A stretch of 64,000 nucleotides of DNA from Malania oleifera (lineage: Eukaryota; Streptophyta; Magnoliopsida; Santalales; Ximeniaceae): contig NC_080422.1 of the NCBI RefSeq assembly GCF_029873635.1, forward strand, positions 8,897,764 through 8,961,763, in the 5' to 3' direction. The translations under genes were made by a program, and so were the position numbers. Of the stretch, positions 32,398 through 44,500 are shown in pieces. The notes below the pieces were generated by a model. The model had not been told where the DNA came from. It searched no databases and was given only the letters and a program-made list of their open reading frames with translations. Within the stretch, counting starts at the first letter, position 1. Each line of letters opens with the position of its first letter.

Positions 32398-35300
32398 TGT
32401 AGACACCCCATTTTTACCCAGGCCCGATATGATTATTATTATTATTATTATTATTTACATTGTTATTATTACTTCATTTTTATTTTTATTTTTATTTTTT
32501 GCTATAATTATTATTATTATTATTTTATTATTGTCATTTTTACTATTACTATTAGTATTATTATTATTACTAGTCTTATTATTATTATTTTATTGTTAGT
32601 ATCTTTATTATTTTTACTTTTACTACAATTATTTATTATTATTATTATTATTATTACCTTATTGATTTTATTATTATTATTATAATAATTATTATTACTA
32701 TTACTATTTTCATTATTACCATAATAGTAAAAGCAAAAAAAAAAAAGAAAAGAAAAAGAAAAATAAAAACAAAAAGGAAGTTTTTTTTAGGGTTTACAGA
32801 ATTTTTTTATATAAGGGGGCCATAGCCAAGCCAAAGGAGGAGGCACAGACCAAAGAAAGAAAAATCTTACCTTGCAGTCTTGTGCGGCGGCAATGGAGTC
32901 GTTGGCGTTTGCGCAGTCAACTAGATGAAACCAATCGAGCAACGATTTCTTATCCGATTAATGCGAAACTTTATGAGGTGTTTCCTAACCCTTTCATCTT
33001 AATTTTCACCGTTCAGATTCTTCTTTTGAGTTTTCTCCCTTTGTGTTAACGTCTTGCACAGCCGTATTATCGCCGCAGCAGTGGAGTCATTAGCGTCTGC
33101 GCATCGAACTGGACGCAGCCAATCAAGCAGCGATTTCTTATCCGATCAATGCGAAATTTTACAAGGTCGTTTCTAACCCTTTCTTATTAATTTTCACCAT
33201 TCAGATTTTTTTTTTTTTGAGTTTTCTCCCTTCGTGTTAATTTCTTGCACAGCCGTATCACCGCCGCAGCAGTGGAGTCATCGGCATCTGCGCATTCAAC
33301 TAGACAAAGCCAATCGAGCAGCGATTTCTTATCCGATCAATGTGAAACCTTACGAGGTCGTTTCTAACCCTTTCTTCTTAATTTTCACCGTTCAGATTTG
33401 TCTTTTGAGTTTTCTCCCTTTGTGTTAATTTCTTGCAAAGTCGTATCACCGCCGCAGCAGTGGAGTCATCGGCGTCTGCGCATTTAACTAGACGAAGGCA
33501 ATCGAGCGGCGATTTCTTATCCGATCAATACGAAATTTTACCAGGTTGTTTCTGACCCTTTTATCTTAATTCTCACCATTCAGATTATTATTTTTAGTTT
33601 TACAATTTCATTTTAATTTATTACACAGCTGTCTCACCGCCGCAGCAGTGGAATCGTCGGTGTATGCGCATTCAACTAGATGAAGCCAATCGAGCGGCGA
33701 TTTCTTATCTGATCAATCTGAAACCTTACTTGGTTGTTTCTAACTCTCCCTTGTTAATATTTACTGATTTAATTAATTTCTTTGAGTTTCATCTCTTGGA
33801 CAACTTGTCCACACACACACAAACACACACATGCACGTGTGATGTTTTTGTAATTGGTTTATATATATATATTTTTCTTCTTAATGTTATTTTGTATATA
33901 TATTGTATTATTATTGTTTTATTTGTTCTAATATCTAATGTTTGGGGTTCTTTTTTTTTTTTTTTTGTAATCATTGTAATATAATTATTTTTTATGTTTT
34001 ATTGTGTAGACATTATTTAGGCTTTTTGATGTATTTAGGATATTTGTCATATTTATTGTTCATACGGTATTTAGGGATTTTGTTTATTATTTATGATTGT
34101 AATATTTATGCACATCTAGGATTCTTGATTATTTACATTATTTTCATAATACGACCATTTAGGGTTTTGGGTTATTGTTTTATTTTAGGGTTTTGGCTAT
34201 TTCACGTTATTAGGGTTTTGAGTAGTGTTTTATTTAATTTACTTTATATTGCTATTGCGTATATATTGATGTTCATTATTGTTTATTATTTATTTATTTC
34301 TTGTATACGATTGTATTATCATTTTGTCGTGTTCATAACATTGTTGTGGAATTTTTCATGCTATAATATTTATTTGAATAAATGATATTTATATTTAGCA
34401 ACTTAGAATTGTAAGTAGCATTATACATTTAATTTAGTATTTTAGGTGACCGTGTACATTTAGTAATATAACATTTTAGGTAATATTATATATTATTATT
34501 ATATTTTTAGTATGTTAATATACAAGGTATTAATTATTATGGTAAGTTTAATATTTTAGGTAATATTTTTTGGTATCATGCTATTATATGGTATGTTTAG
34601 TATATATAGTATTATAGTAATCTATTACGTATTATATTATTTGTGGATATTTATTATTATTATTATCGTAATTATGTGTATTATGGTATGTTTAAGTATT
34701 TTTGTTTATAACGCACATGTAGTATTTTAATATTTGCTCATTATCTTAGTCTATATTATTGTTTATATTCTACTATTATTGGTATGTTAGATATTTTAGC
34801 TTCTATTATATATGTTGATTAGTATGTATTTTGGTATCCTAATATTATAGTTTATTACTATTTTATTTACTTATTTATTATGTTTAAATTATTATATCTA
34901 TTATTAAAACCTCCCATACTAATATTTTCCTATAAAACTTTTACTTACAATTTTAAAATGTGGGAGCGTATTTTCTTAAATAATTTTGATTTTAATCCCT
35001 ATGATTTAATTGCAAGGGGTATTAGCCTTTGCGCATCACGTACCCTAAGCTTCTGAGGGAAATATATGTGTATATTTATTTATTTTCCTATGTATTTATA
35101 AATTCATAAAAAGGAGTAATGTAAAAGATTTATTAGATTAACTTAGGGATAATTTTAAATTAATTAGGTACCGTTCTTGAGAAACGGGCGCGTAGGGGGT
35201 GCTCGTACCTTCCCCTCGCTTAACCGAACTCCCGGCCCCAACTCTGGTAATGTAGATCGATTCTACCCCTAACGGGGTAGTAATCATGTGTTCTAACCGC

Positions 35301-35405
35301 ACTAAAGGTTAGTGGTGACTCCTACACCATATTTTTCCTGAAAATATTAAAATGATTTCTAATTTCGCCACCCGGGGCACACGCGCTCCCGAGACGTCGC
35401 GACCA
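32398..35405 (+). mobile_element. 3' LTR of element B
   Basis: Repeats 21594-24597 with very few differences as far as about 35040. These include the five-module exon-like array (about 32875-33730) with an intact CACAG before the third module. From 35050 onward there are several one-base insertions relative to the 5' LTR (for example GCTTCTGAGGGAAAT for GCTCTGAGGGAAT), more likely consensus error than age. The terminus reads CGCGACCA in place of CGCGACA. Confidence 0.88.
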
Positions 35406-35763
35406 CTGCTATTATAGTAAATAATAATAAATAATTATGGTAAGAAAAAAAAAAAAATAAAGATATATCTGTAAAATAATAATAATAATAATAATAATAA
35501 TATAATAATAATAATAAAATAGAGTACTAATACACAAAGTAATAATAATAATTATAATAATAAATAAATAAATGAATAAAAATTAAAAAAATATACCCAA
35601 ATAATATAAAGGTAACACTAATTCTAATATAGTAATGAACAATAATAAATAATACAAATTATTATAAGAAAATAATAATATAAAAATAAGGTAATAATAA
35701 TAATAATATAATGAGAAGGGACTCCTTTGTTCTATTTGGTTAGGGCAAAATAGGGTGTCTACA
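35406..35763 (-). mobile_element. element A (copy 1) 5' LTR, second part
   Basis: Completes the LTR interrupted by B. It matches 56550-56902 and ends GGTGTCTACA, followed by GTAGT at 35764-35768, the same 5 bp as on the far side at 12279-12283. It is mainly AAT-type microsatellite. This closes the A insertion across more than 23 kb. Confidence 0.85.
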
Positions 35764-36317
35764 GTAGTAAAATGGATAAATAAAATCTAGTAAGTGCTCG
35801 TTGTATTATTATGTGAGGATTTTTTGGGAGAGTAGCTTATTGGTTTATTATTGGAGGGAGCAGACTTTTTGATAAATCATTGGTTATAGAGAAGGGAACA
35901 AAGTGCAAATGTCTGGCTCGACAAGGTGCGATGGGGAGGAATTTTGTTTTTACCAATGGAGGTCAACTCCCTAGGTTAGTTATCAATGATTTGTATAACT
36001 GGAGAAGATGAGTACGACGTATATGGAGGTAGTTTAGCTGATTTCCTATTGGTTTGGTTTATATTATATTGTTTATCTTTTGTTTGTTTTGTTGCGTGAG
36101 GTTTGTTTTGTAGGTCCTTGTTTTGTTTTGTTTTGTTTTATTTGGACTTGTACCCACTGTTTTTGGCTGGTTTGTTGGTGTTGTTTTTTGGGAGGGTTTT
36201 TAAAAGTTGTCTTTTGTTTCTCCCATTGATTGTCTTGTAACCACGGTATTTCTCCGCCAAAAGTGAGGGTTTATCAATAATAATAAGAGGTGCCGCCCTT
36301 CTTCTTTAAAAAAAAAA
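35764..36317 (+). mobile_element. LINE 3' part (copy 1): RNase H end, 3' UTR, poly-A
   Basis: Resumes the RNase H domain interrupted at 12283. Indels scramble the frame here; the clean version is at 56903. The 3' UTR ends with the TATCAATAA / GAGGTGCCGCCCTTCTTC block and a short A run at 36308-36317, the normal tail of a plant LINE. Confidence 0.8.
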
Positions 36318-38017
36318 TTGTTATTCTATTGTGCAATCTTTCCAAATGAAAAATTGGACCGACGAATGCATCTTTCTATTTTAATTCTGCTATTTTAATT
36401 TTACACCAGTGAGATGAAATACAATAAGTAAATCAATTCTAATCCTCTTTTCCCTTCTCCCTATATCACAATCTAAAATTCAAACATAGTATATATATAT
36501 ATTATATATATATATAATATTTTGGCTCGACATTTCTCAACCAAATTTCAATTTTAACTAGTGTTGTGAAATATATATAAATTATTCTAATTCTTTCGTA
36601 CTTGCAATGTGGGGACAAAGGTTTATGAAGAATTTTTCCCTCTGTTATTATATATATTAAAACTCAGTAAGTATTTATATGTATATATATCAATGTCTGC
36701 ATATATATTAACATGCAAGAGTATATTTCATAACTCTAATTTGTTGACACATTTTTTTAATTGACAAAGTATAGTGCATCGTGGATCCTATAAGTTTTTT
36801 TTTTTCTTTTTTCTTTATAAAATGGTACGTTTTATGACACTACTACTACTACTCACTACTACTTTATTTGTTTTTTTTTTGTTGTTGTTTACTACTACTA
36901 CTATTATTATTATTATTATTGACAGCTATATATAATTTGGTATCATAGTAGGAGTGGAGAAATGTTAGGTTGGAAGCTTCTAATTATGTTAAACATAAAA
37001 TTGACTAATAAATTTACGCATTCAAATCGATATCATGGATTTAACATTAAAAACACTCTTCACGTGTTGTCTCCCTCCTCTTTTTTCTATTTTTTTTTTA
37101 TACTTTTTTAAAATATTTTTCTTGTTCATGGACCCAAATATATCAAACTTTATGTTATTCAACAAAAATTACATACTTTTTCTTTTTTCTAAAAACGGGT
37201 TATGGTATATTGTATCATCCATCAACATTACTATATTCTACGTTTAAACATGTAGTTCAATTCAACTGTTTCCAAAAAAACTATTTGCATTTTTTGAATC
37301 CTTTAAAAAAAAAAATCATATTTAAATAATTGAAAAACAAATTAAAAATTTATTTTTAAATTGTTTTCATTAGTCCTACAATATATTTAAGCATATGAAT
37401 TTTATCGTTTTGATTTTGTCTCAATTTTTCCTAAAAAAATTCTTAGTAGATGCAATGAAGGTTAGTGTACCTACACTTAAATTGGGGTTTATTTTAATTA
37501 TCAGATAATTATTTATTCTTTATCCCTTTGAAATAAAAAAGAGTAGAAAATAAATCGCATTCTAATTGCAGTTGATATATGTTCCAAAATCATATATTTC
37601 TTTGACTCTTAGAAAAAAAATAAAATTAAAAAACCAATTTGCAGTAACTGGTGCAATTATATTTTGAGAACCACCAACTGCAACTCCTAAAGACCAATGT
37701 TAAACATTAAACCAAGTAGAGGCTACAAATTAACTTTACGTAGTTTTCTCCAAATTATGCCCCGCACCTGTTTCTATTTTCATAAATCTCCCTTGTTTAC
37801 CATATAAATTCTTTCGCTCGATTTGTTCTCCCTTGCAAATCTAATAAAATTTAATGCCGCCCTTAATTGCCAATGAACCATGCGTGCGGAATCCACACGG
37901 CTCCTCTCCTTGTATAAGAGCGGAGAAAACAAACAAACAAGAAAGGGGGGGGTTTTAATACATGCACCACTTATCCTCCTCCACATCCTCCTTCATTCTT
38001 CTTGTGATTAATTGAAA
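36318..38017 (+). repeat. upstream region of dirigent copy 1
   Basis: Collinear with 57441-59074 but with many one-base indels and extra microsatellite steps (a GTTGTTGTT insertion near 36880). It contains the TATA-like TGTATAAGAG near 37911-37920 and the CT-rich leader. Short frames inside are chance. Confidence 0.75.
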
Positions 38018-38120
38018 ATGGGATCTACAGATACTTCCAACATTAACACAAACCTTGCTCTGTTCTGTCATCTTTCTTTCTCTCGTGTTCAGTCTCCTCC
38101 CAAGGCAAGTTAGGGGGAGA
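38018..38120 (+). pseudogene. dirigent-like gene copy 1, cut by assembly gap
   Basis: Begins with the same first residues as the intact gene (MGSTDTSNINT). Relative to 59075 it has one-base indels that shift the frame within the signal peptide, and it reaches AAGTTAGGGGGAGA before the N run. Whether the gene continues intact cannot be told. The indels lie in a stretch that looks poorly polished, so this may be a real gene damaged only on paper. Confidence 0.7.
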
Positions 38121-38220
38121 NNNNNNNNNNNNNNNNNNNNNNNNNNNNNNNNNNNNNNNNNNNNNNNNNNNNNNNNNNNNNNNNNNNNNNNNNNNNNNNN
38201 NNNNNNNNNNNNNNNNNNNN
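38121..38220. other. assembly gap (100 N)
   Basis: A run of exactly 100 N, the conventional placeholder for a gap of unknown size. Left of it is a dirigent gene start; right of it is LINE sequence equivalent to 11039. The missing piece should hold at least the rest of dirigent copy 1 and the 5' part of LINE copy 2. Confidence 0.98.
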
Positions 38221-39747
38221 ACAAAATTCTTTATTAGGCTAATTAAATTTTTGACAAGCTAAATATGTGAAAGGATGGGACAGATTACTCTTTGCAGACC
38301 CTCGGGAGTCGAAAGTCTTCCTTTTGGAGGAGGGAAAAGTTCTGCAGCCTCTGGAATAATTAAGCCAAACTAAGGGAAGGTTAGGAGAAGAGATGTACAA
38401 ATGTGGTATGATAAGTTTATAGAGGTAGGGACCTTTGTTTGCAGGATTTTTGGTCCAGATGGTACTAATTCATATATCAGATTAAAAGATTTGGTGATTA
38501 ATAATGGGGGATCTGTGCGAAAATTTTGTTAGAGGATTTCTGGTGGGTATAAGCAAGAGGAAGAGAAAAAGAAGTGATTGGATGGGCAAAATGTGGGAAT
38601 GGAAATCTAGAAAACACTCTTCAGACATTCTGTTATGGGGCTCCCGAAAAAAAAAAAAGGAGGTTTGTGCTTTAATACAAAGTCTGCAGGGATGTTATCA
38701 GAGTTTAGGTTTAGGAATAGGAACTCCAAAATTTGATTGGGCAAATGTGGGAGAGAAGCTGGGGGGATCAGATATATGAATAAAGGGTGCACAGCGTAAG
38801 AAAAGATAAGCCTCGCAAAGGAAAGAAAAAGAACAGAAAAAAAGAGGGGAGAAAAAAGAAGAGAAAGTGCTATCTATATGTGAAAAAAGACTGCTTTGAG
38901 TGGTTTTGTTATTTAAGCGTTGATGAAAAGGTGAGAAAGAGGGTTGAGAAGAGTGGGAAGGTTTCACTGCTTGGGATATGTGATTGTTGGAGATTTGAGG
39001 CAGCCGGAAGATAGGAAAGCAGGTTGTTAAAAATAATGGGAGACCTTACACTGAGGTTTGGAAGAAGGGGTTCAGGGGAGGTTAGGTGTACCTTTCATGA
39101 GGCAACAAAGTTGGGAAGAAAAAGTTGGAAAGAAAGATAAGAAAGAGTCCCAAATTTGGGTTAATAGGGCTTCCAGTTTTCTCAATGGATCATTGATGCC
39201 GCCCGCGCTTGTTTCTTTATTTAGTAGTTTTTGGAGGCTGATGGAGAAGGAAGATGCCGTTGGATAGAATGGTGGAAAGTGGAGCGTATAAGATGTTGTG
39301 GCTTTCAATTAAGTATTGGGGGGGGGGTTTGGTTTTGATGAGGAAAAATGACAGGAATGACTCGTTTTTTAAAGGATAGCTGATTTTTGGATTATGGCAT
39401 ATGGAAGAATAGGAAGAAGTGCAAATTGTAAATATAAAAGAATTAAATAAAACTTGGCAATGTGTGTGAGATGACTCAAAAACCGAGGCAAGGGATAGTG
39501 CCCGGGTCGAAAATAAAAGTTGGAAGGAACAGCTTGGGGAAACACAGGGTTGACCAACTGGTGGTCGTGCATCCTTAAAAGACCATACAAGTTCTTTTGT
39601 TTTTGTTTTAGTTTCAAAATTTTAGGTTCTTTCAAAATAATGAAGCTAAATGAGGAGTGTGTTGGTGGGAATAAAGTGGGGAATAAAGATTTGCAAACAT
39701 TTGGGCCATACTAGTATTGAATAAATGTCGATTCGAATATTGGTAGT
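38221..39747 (+). pseudogene. LINE copy 2, left part (noisy)
   Basis: Aligns with 11039-12283: zf-RVT and the start of RNase H, up to the GTAGT target site at 39743-39747. Almost every line has one-base insertions or runs of G or A relative to copy 1. Frame damage beyond that shared with copy 1 should not be trusted. Confidence 0.75.
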
Positions 39748-42700
39748 TGGCGCGATGTTGCTAACTGGTGTTGTCTTCCGTGGCTACTGTCTATTTCGGC
39801 TGCTGGGAATTGGCAGTGATAGGGTGCCCACGGGAGGAGCGGCAAGTGTTATAGACCCAGGATACCGGAAGATCCCCCCATATTTAATTTTTTTTTTTAA
39901 TTTGAATTCGGGATAGGAATCCGGGGCAGCCCCCCCCATTAAATTAGCGAATATTCATTAAAATCATTTTAATATTTTCATGGAAAAAAAAAACATTGGA
40001 ATCGGAGTCGCCACAAACATGTTTTTCGTGTGGTTTTTGGTTTAGAACAACATGGTTATACCCGTTTAGGGGTTAGGTTAGAATAGAAGGATAGAATGGG
40101 GTAGTTAGTTTGGTTTATAGAAGGGTAGAATGGGTCGATGTTACCAGAGTTTAGGCTCGGGCGGAGTTCGGTTACACGAGGGGAGGAAGGTAACAAGCAC
40201 CCCTACGTGTGAATGGGGAAAGTAGCCCGCAAGGAAAGCGAATAAGGCGTTAAAAAGTGCTCCTTTTATGAAGTTAGTAAATATACATAAATAAAAGAAA
40301 CAGGAAAAATATATACATATATTCCCTCCCAAAAGCTAAAGGGCGTGATGCCGAGGCTCCTACCCCCGCAATAAAATCATAGGGTTAAAAATCAATAAAT
40401 ATCTAAGAAATACGCTCCCAACTTTTGACAATTGTATATAAAATTTTGATAGGAAATACTAGTAGGGAGGTTTACCTATATATTAATAAGATTTTAATAG
40501 TTAAATAGTTACATTATCACAATGCATATAAAAAATAGTAAATGATAATAAGCATATCTGTTTTTAAAATATTTACAAGTTCAAAATAGGCAATATTTAA
40601 AATACCATATGTATATATTAAAAACACTCAAGATTCTATTAGTGTGGGATAATACCATCTATAAAAAAAAATGCACCTTAATAACGTGAAACTAAATTAA
40701 TAAGTATACATAAGATTCTATAACACATATCATTACTAAATATAATAGCAAAATATATACCAAAACACTAAACGGACCATAATGATATATCCGTTATCTG
40801 TTAAAAACATGATAAAAATATTATAGAATCCGATACTAAATATCGGGACAAAGGTAATAGAGAATAGATAACAAAATAAAGAAACCCCTAAGTAATTAAA
40901 AAGTTTGAACATGCATCAACAGGAAAACCCTAAATAGCCCTAAAACTAATGGAGTAAGTAAAAATGACAATACTATTCTAGCTACGTATTAAAAAGGCAA
41001 CAAAGATTAACAATCCATACGAAATAAATAAAAATGAAATTAAACTGTAAATATCTAGGACAAGTTCCGACTCTATTAAATTCCGCACGCAAGGAAAATT
41101 AACTTATTTGAATAATCAATCAAAACCTTGACCCTGCGTATCAAAAATTAAATGATTATTAAAAATTATAAAAACCTATTGTACCTGCATACGCAAAGAA
41201 AAAAAAAACAAAAAATCAAGGACATTAGATATTACGACAAACCAAAACTAGGCAAAAATTAATAATATAATAATAAGTAATAATAATAATAATACTAATG
41301 AATAAAAATATTAAACTAAATACGTACCTAAATACTTATGATCAACGTACACAATACATAGGCACAGATATAAACATAAAATATTACAGCAAAGAAGGTA
41401 TTAGATAATATATACACATAGCATATATGCAAATATTTCCACAACAGCTACAAACAGTATATATATATATACAAGGACAAATACCACAGAGATATTATTT
41501 TAATACATACCCACAGCAATAAGAGAAAAGAGGAAAAAAAGAAAAATAAAAACTGAGCTTTTTTTTAAACTAATAAAAATAAAACCAATATACTATATAT
41601 ATAAACCCAATAAATGTATAGAAAAAAAAAATTAAGCTTGATGTTATATGCCTAGATTATAGACATGATATGTGCCTACAAAGTAAGCAACAATGTTAGG
41701 TCTCCAAAAACCTACGATTGTAAAATAACTAAAATAAAAAATAAAGCAAAGAAAAAGAAAACAAAAATCCCTCTAAGGAATGGGCATTCTCGCTGGCAAA
41801 GGGGCGGCGTATGTCGTGGGGGGGGGCGGAAGTAGGTGGGGCGTTCATGGGCGGGACTGGATGGTGAAGGTGGGGGGGAGGGGGGGGGGAGGTGATGGGT
41901 GGGAGGGCGTGGGGGGTGGGTGAAGGGGGTGGGGGGAGCGTGGCGTGTGGCGTGAAGGGGAGATATGTGAGAGGTGACTTCCTTCTCAGGGGGGGGAAGG
42001 ACGGGGGGGGAAGCAACGTGGATGGGTGATGGGAGGAGGTAAGGGGGGGGGGGGTGGGGACTCCGGGGGGCCGGGAATGATGGAGATAGGGGGCAGGGAG
42101 AGTGGGCGTGATATCAGCGAGGTAGGGGGGCGTGGAGGGGGAGAGGAGGCTGAGGCGGATGGGGTGCATGAAAGGAGGTGTGTGTGTAGAGGGGGAATTT
42201 GCCGGGTTGAAGGGGTGGCCAAGGATGAAAGGAGGAGAGGAGAAAGAAGGCTTGGCAGAGAGGTGGTGGGATTCGGGTCCGGAGTGGTGGTAGACGATGG
42301 GATGTGCGAGGGAACCTTGGTGTTTATGGTGGCCGGGTGAGTGAAGAGGACTGAGATGACTGTGTGATGGAACGGATGGCGGGGGAGCGGTTTGAAGCGT
42401 AATGGTGTGGGCCTTGCTGGAGCATTGATAGGAGGAGGGGCGGCTTATGGGGTTTGTTTGAGTGAAGAAAGAAAAGAAGCAAAAGGAAGAAGAGAAGAAG
42501 CGAAGAGGGGAGGAAGAGAGAATGCTTTTTTTTTTGTCTTCTGTGCTGGCCGGATGTGCCCATGGGTGCTTCGGCTCTCCTTATAATAAAAGAATTTTTT
42601 GAAAGAACCCTAGAAAGAAATTTCCGTTTTTGATTTTTTTTTATTTCTTTTTTATTCTTTTAGTTTCATGCGTAATAATTGAGAAAAAGGAAATAATAAT

Positions 42701-43158
42701 AATAATAATAATAATGAGCATACATAATTAGGAAGGATCCATAAGGAATTAATAATTAAAAAGAAGGAATACGTAATCCGTAAAGTTAAATAAAATAATA
42801 ATTTATGGTAAGAAACAAAAATACTAAGAAAGAGGAGGAGCATGTAAAGAATAAGAATAAGAAGACGAATAAGAAGACGAAGAAAAAGCAGTAGGAAAGG
42901 AATAATACAAAAAAAGTCAGAATAAGACAGAAATAATAATGTATAATAAAGAATAAAAAATAAAAAATTAAAAACAGATACCCAAAATAATGAGGAAGGT
43001 AACCACTAAGTTTATATCCAGTAATGAACAATAAAAATAATAAAATAATATAAGAATAATAATAAAAAATAAGGGTAATAATAATAATAACCCTATAATG
43101 ACGCAAGGACTCTTTGTCCTCATTGGTCCCTATGGCGCAAAAAAGTAGGGTATTGTAG
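39748..43158 (-). mobile_element. element A (copy 2), 3' LTR (noisy)
   Basis: Begins TGGCGCGATG, a corrupted TGTCGCGACG, right after GTAGT. It then follows the A LTR to about 43158, including the piece missing from copy 1. About 190 bp of extra sequence lies near 39765-39955. The GT-block and proline-rich-frame region (41760-42560) is heavily garbled into G runs. The Pro-rich minus-strand frame at 41729-42169 is a distorted image of 20923-21303. Confidence 0.7.
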
Positions 43159-44500
43159 AAGCCTTTTTTTTTTTGCCTTTCCCTCTTTTGGGAGTGCCAT
43201 TAGTTGCTTCAAGTAACGATTAAGGAATCTCAACGTTTTTGTAGCAACAAGACTACATTAACGATAAAAGACGCTATTTAGCCAGCCATTCCCTATGATG
43301 TTTCATGGCTTAAGCAAGAGTTGTGGATTTCTGCCCAACCAGAGGAAGATCCTGCGGGATGCATTGTACGAATCCAGGTTGAGTTTGGGGTCAAACCCCT
43401 CGGCTGCGTTCGCGAAATGTAAAGAACCGAAGCACTAGGGACACGATGACAGCCAAGGGGACACAATGATGCGTGCTCGAATGTAGAATCCGAGCCGTGG
43501 GAGACGATGATCAAGCAATGCGGACATTAATGATGGCTTGCTTCGCATGTAAGGAATCCGAGCCAAGGGACACGATGTGATCCAGCCATGTACACAATGA
43601 TGGATTGGCTGGAATGTAAGAATCCCGGAGCGTAAGGACACGAGGATCCAAAGCCTGGGCACAGGACGGCTTGCTTACGAATTTGGTAAGAATCCGGAAC
43701 GTGGAAGCGTAGGGCCACATGATTTCCAGCCATGGGACACAATGATGGCTTGCTTCGAGTAGAATCCGGCCGTAGGGACACGATGACAGCATGGGACATA
43801 ATGATGGCTGCGTCGAAAATTAAGAATCGAGCCGTAGGGACACATGTCCAGCCAGGGACACACTGATGGCTGCTGCAGAATGTAAGAATTGAGCCGGTAG
43901 GGACACGATGATCCAGCCATGGGACAAATGAGGGCTGCTTCGAATGTACGAATCCGACGCGTGGGACACGATGATCCAAGCCATGGGATGAACCAAGATG
44001 GGCTTGATGAATGTAAGACTACGAGCAGACTAAGGGACACGATGAATCCAGCCATGGGACACAATTGATGGCTGCTTTCGAAGTACGAATTCCGAGTCGT
44101 AGGGATACGATGATCTGAGGACACATCACCACCAGTACAAGATGTGAAAGCAAGTTTGGAAAGTTGTACTCTATTTGGAAAATGCGGCTTGGTGGTAAAT
44201 TGGGGTAAAATCCGAATGTTAAAGGAATCCCCTTGTCCTGGGTTCTGTTGCCCCAGTATCAAAAATAAATCAATGTGTGACCTGGGGCAACTGCCCTAGT
44301 TTCCCAAGTGGTAAATTAAATGTGTGCTTGGGGTTCGTATACCCCAAGATCATAATTTAAACACACAGGAATCTCTCCATCAAGACTGTCAAATAATCAT
44401 TCGAAAGCTCAAGGACAAGTGTGAAGGGTGCTCATTTGGGCTTGTGAGAGAGAAAAGAAGCCAATGATAGTGCTATATGTATGATGTTTAACTTATAATG
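43159..44500 (-). other. element A (copy 2) interior with decayed 66-bp repeats
   Basis: Next to the LTR is sequence matching the reverse of 32280-32390. From about 43430 to 44120 lie about ten decayed reverse units of the 66-bp repeat (GGACACGATGATCCAGCC and variants). Then comes sequence matching the reverse of 30340-30690 with GGGGCAAC motifs. The 24-bp repeat block of B is missing. This shows that A once had the same repeat-rich interior as B. Confidence 0.7.

Larger units (their letters stand above)
21594..35405 (+). mobile_element. element B: complete non-autonomous gag-only Gypsy element
   Basis: A 13.8-kb insertion in the A LTR, flanked by CTACT (21589-21593) and CTGCT (35406-35410). 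Parts in order: 5' LTR, primer site three bases after it, leader, intact gag, 4.6 kb of non-coding tandem repeats, polypurine tract and 3' LTR. There is no protease, RT, RNase H or integrase frame in any direction, so it must use proteins of another element. The two LTRs are nearly identical over the first 2.6 kb (a few substitutions seen plus poly-A length), which implies a recent insertion. It is absent from the second copy of the block. Gag-only elements of this kind have been called TR-GAG (recalled term). Confidence 0.88.

Noticed and set aside
41729-42169. Pro- and His-rich minus-strand open frame
   Set aside because: Falls in the garbled copy of the A LTR segment represented cleanly at 20923-21303 and 55860-56264; runs of G on the plus strand create the prolines.
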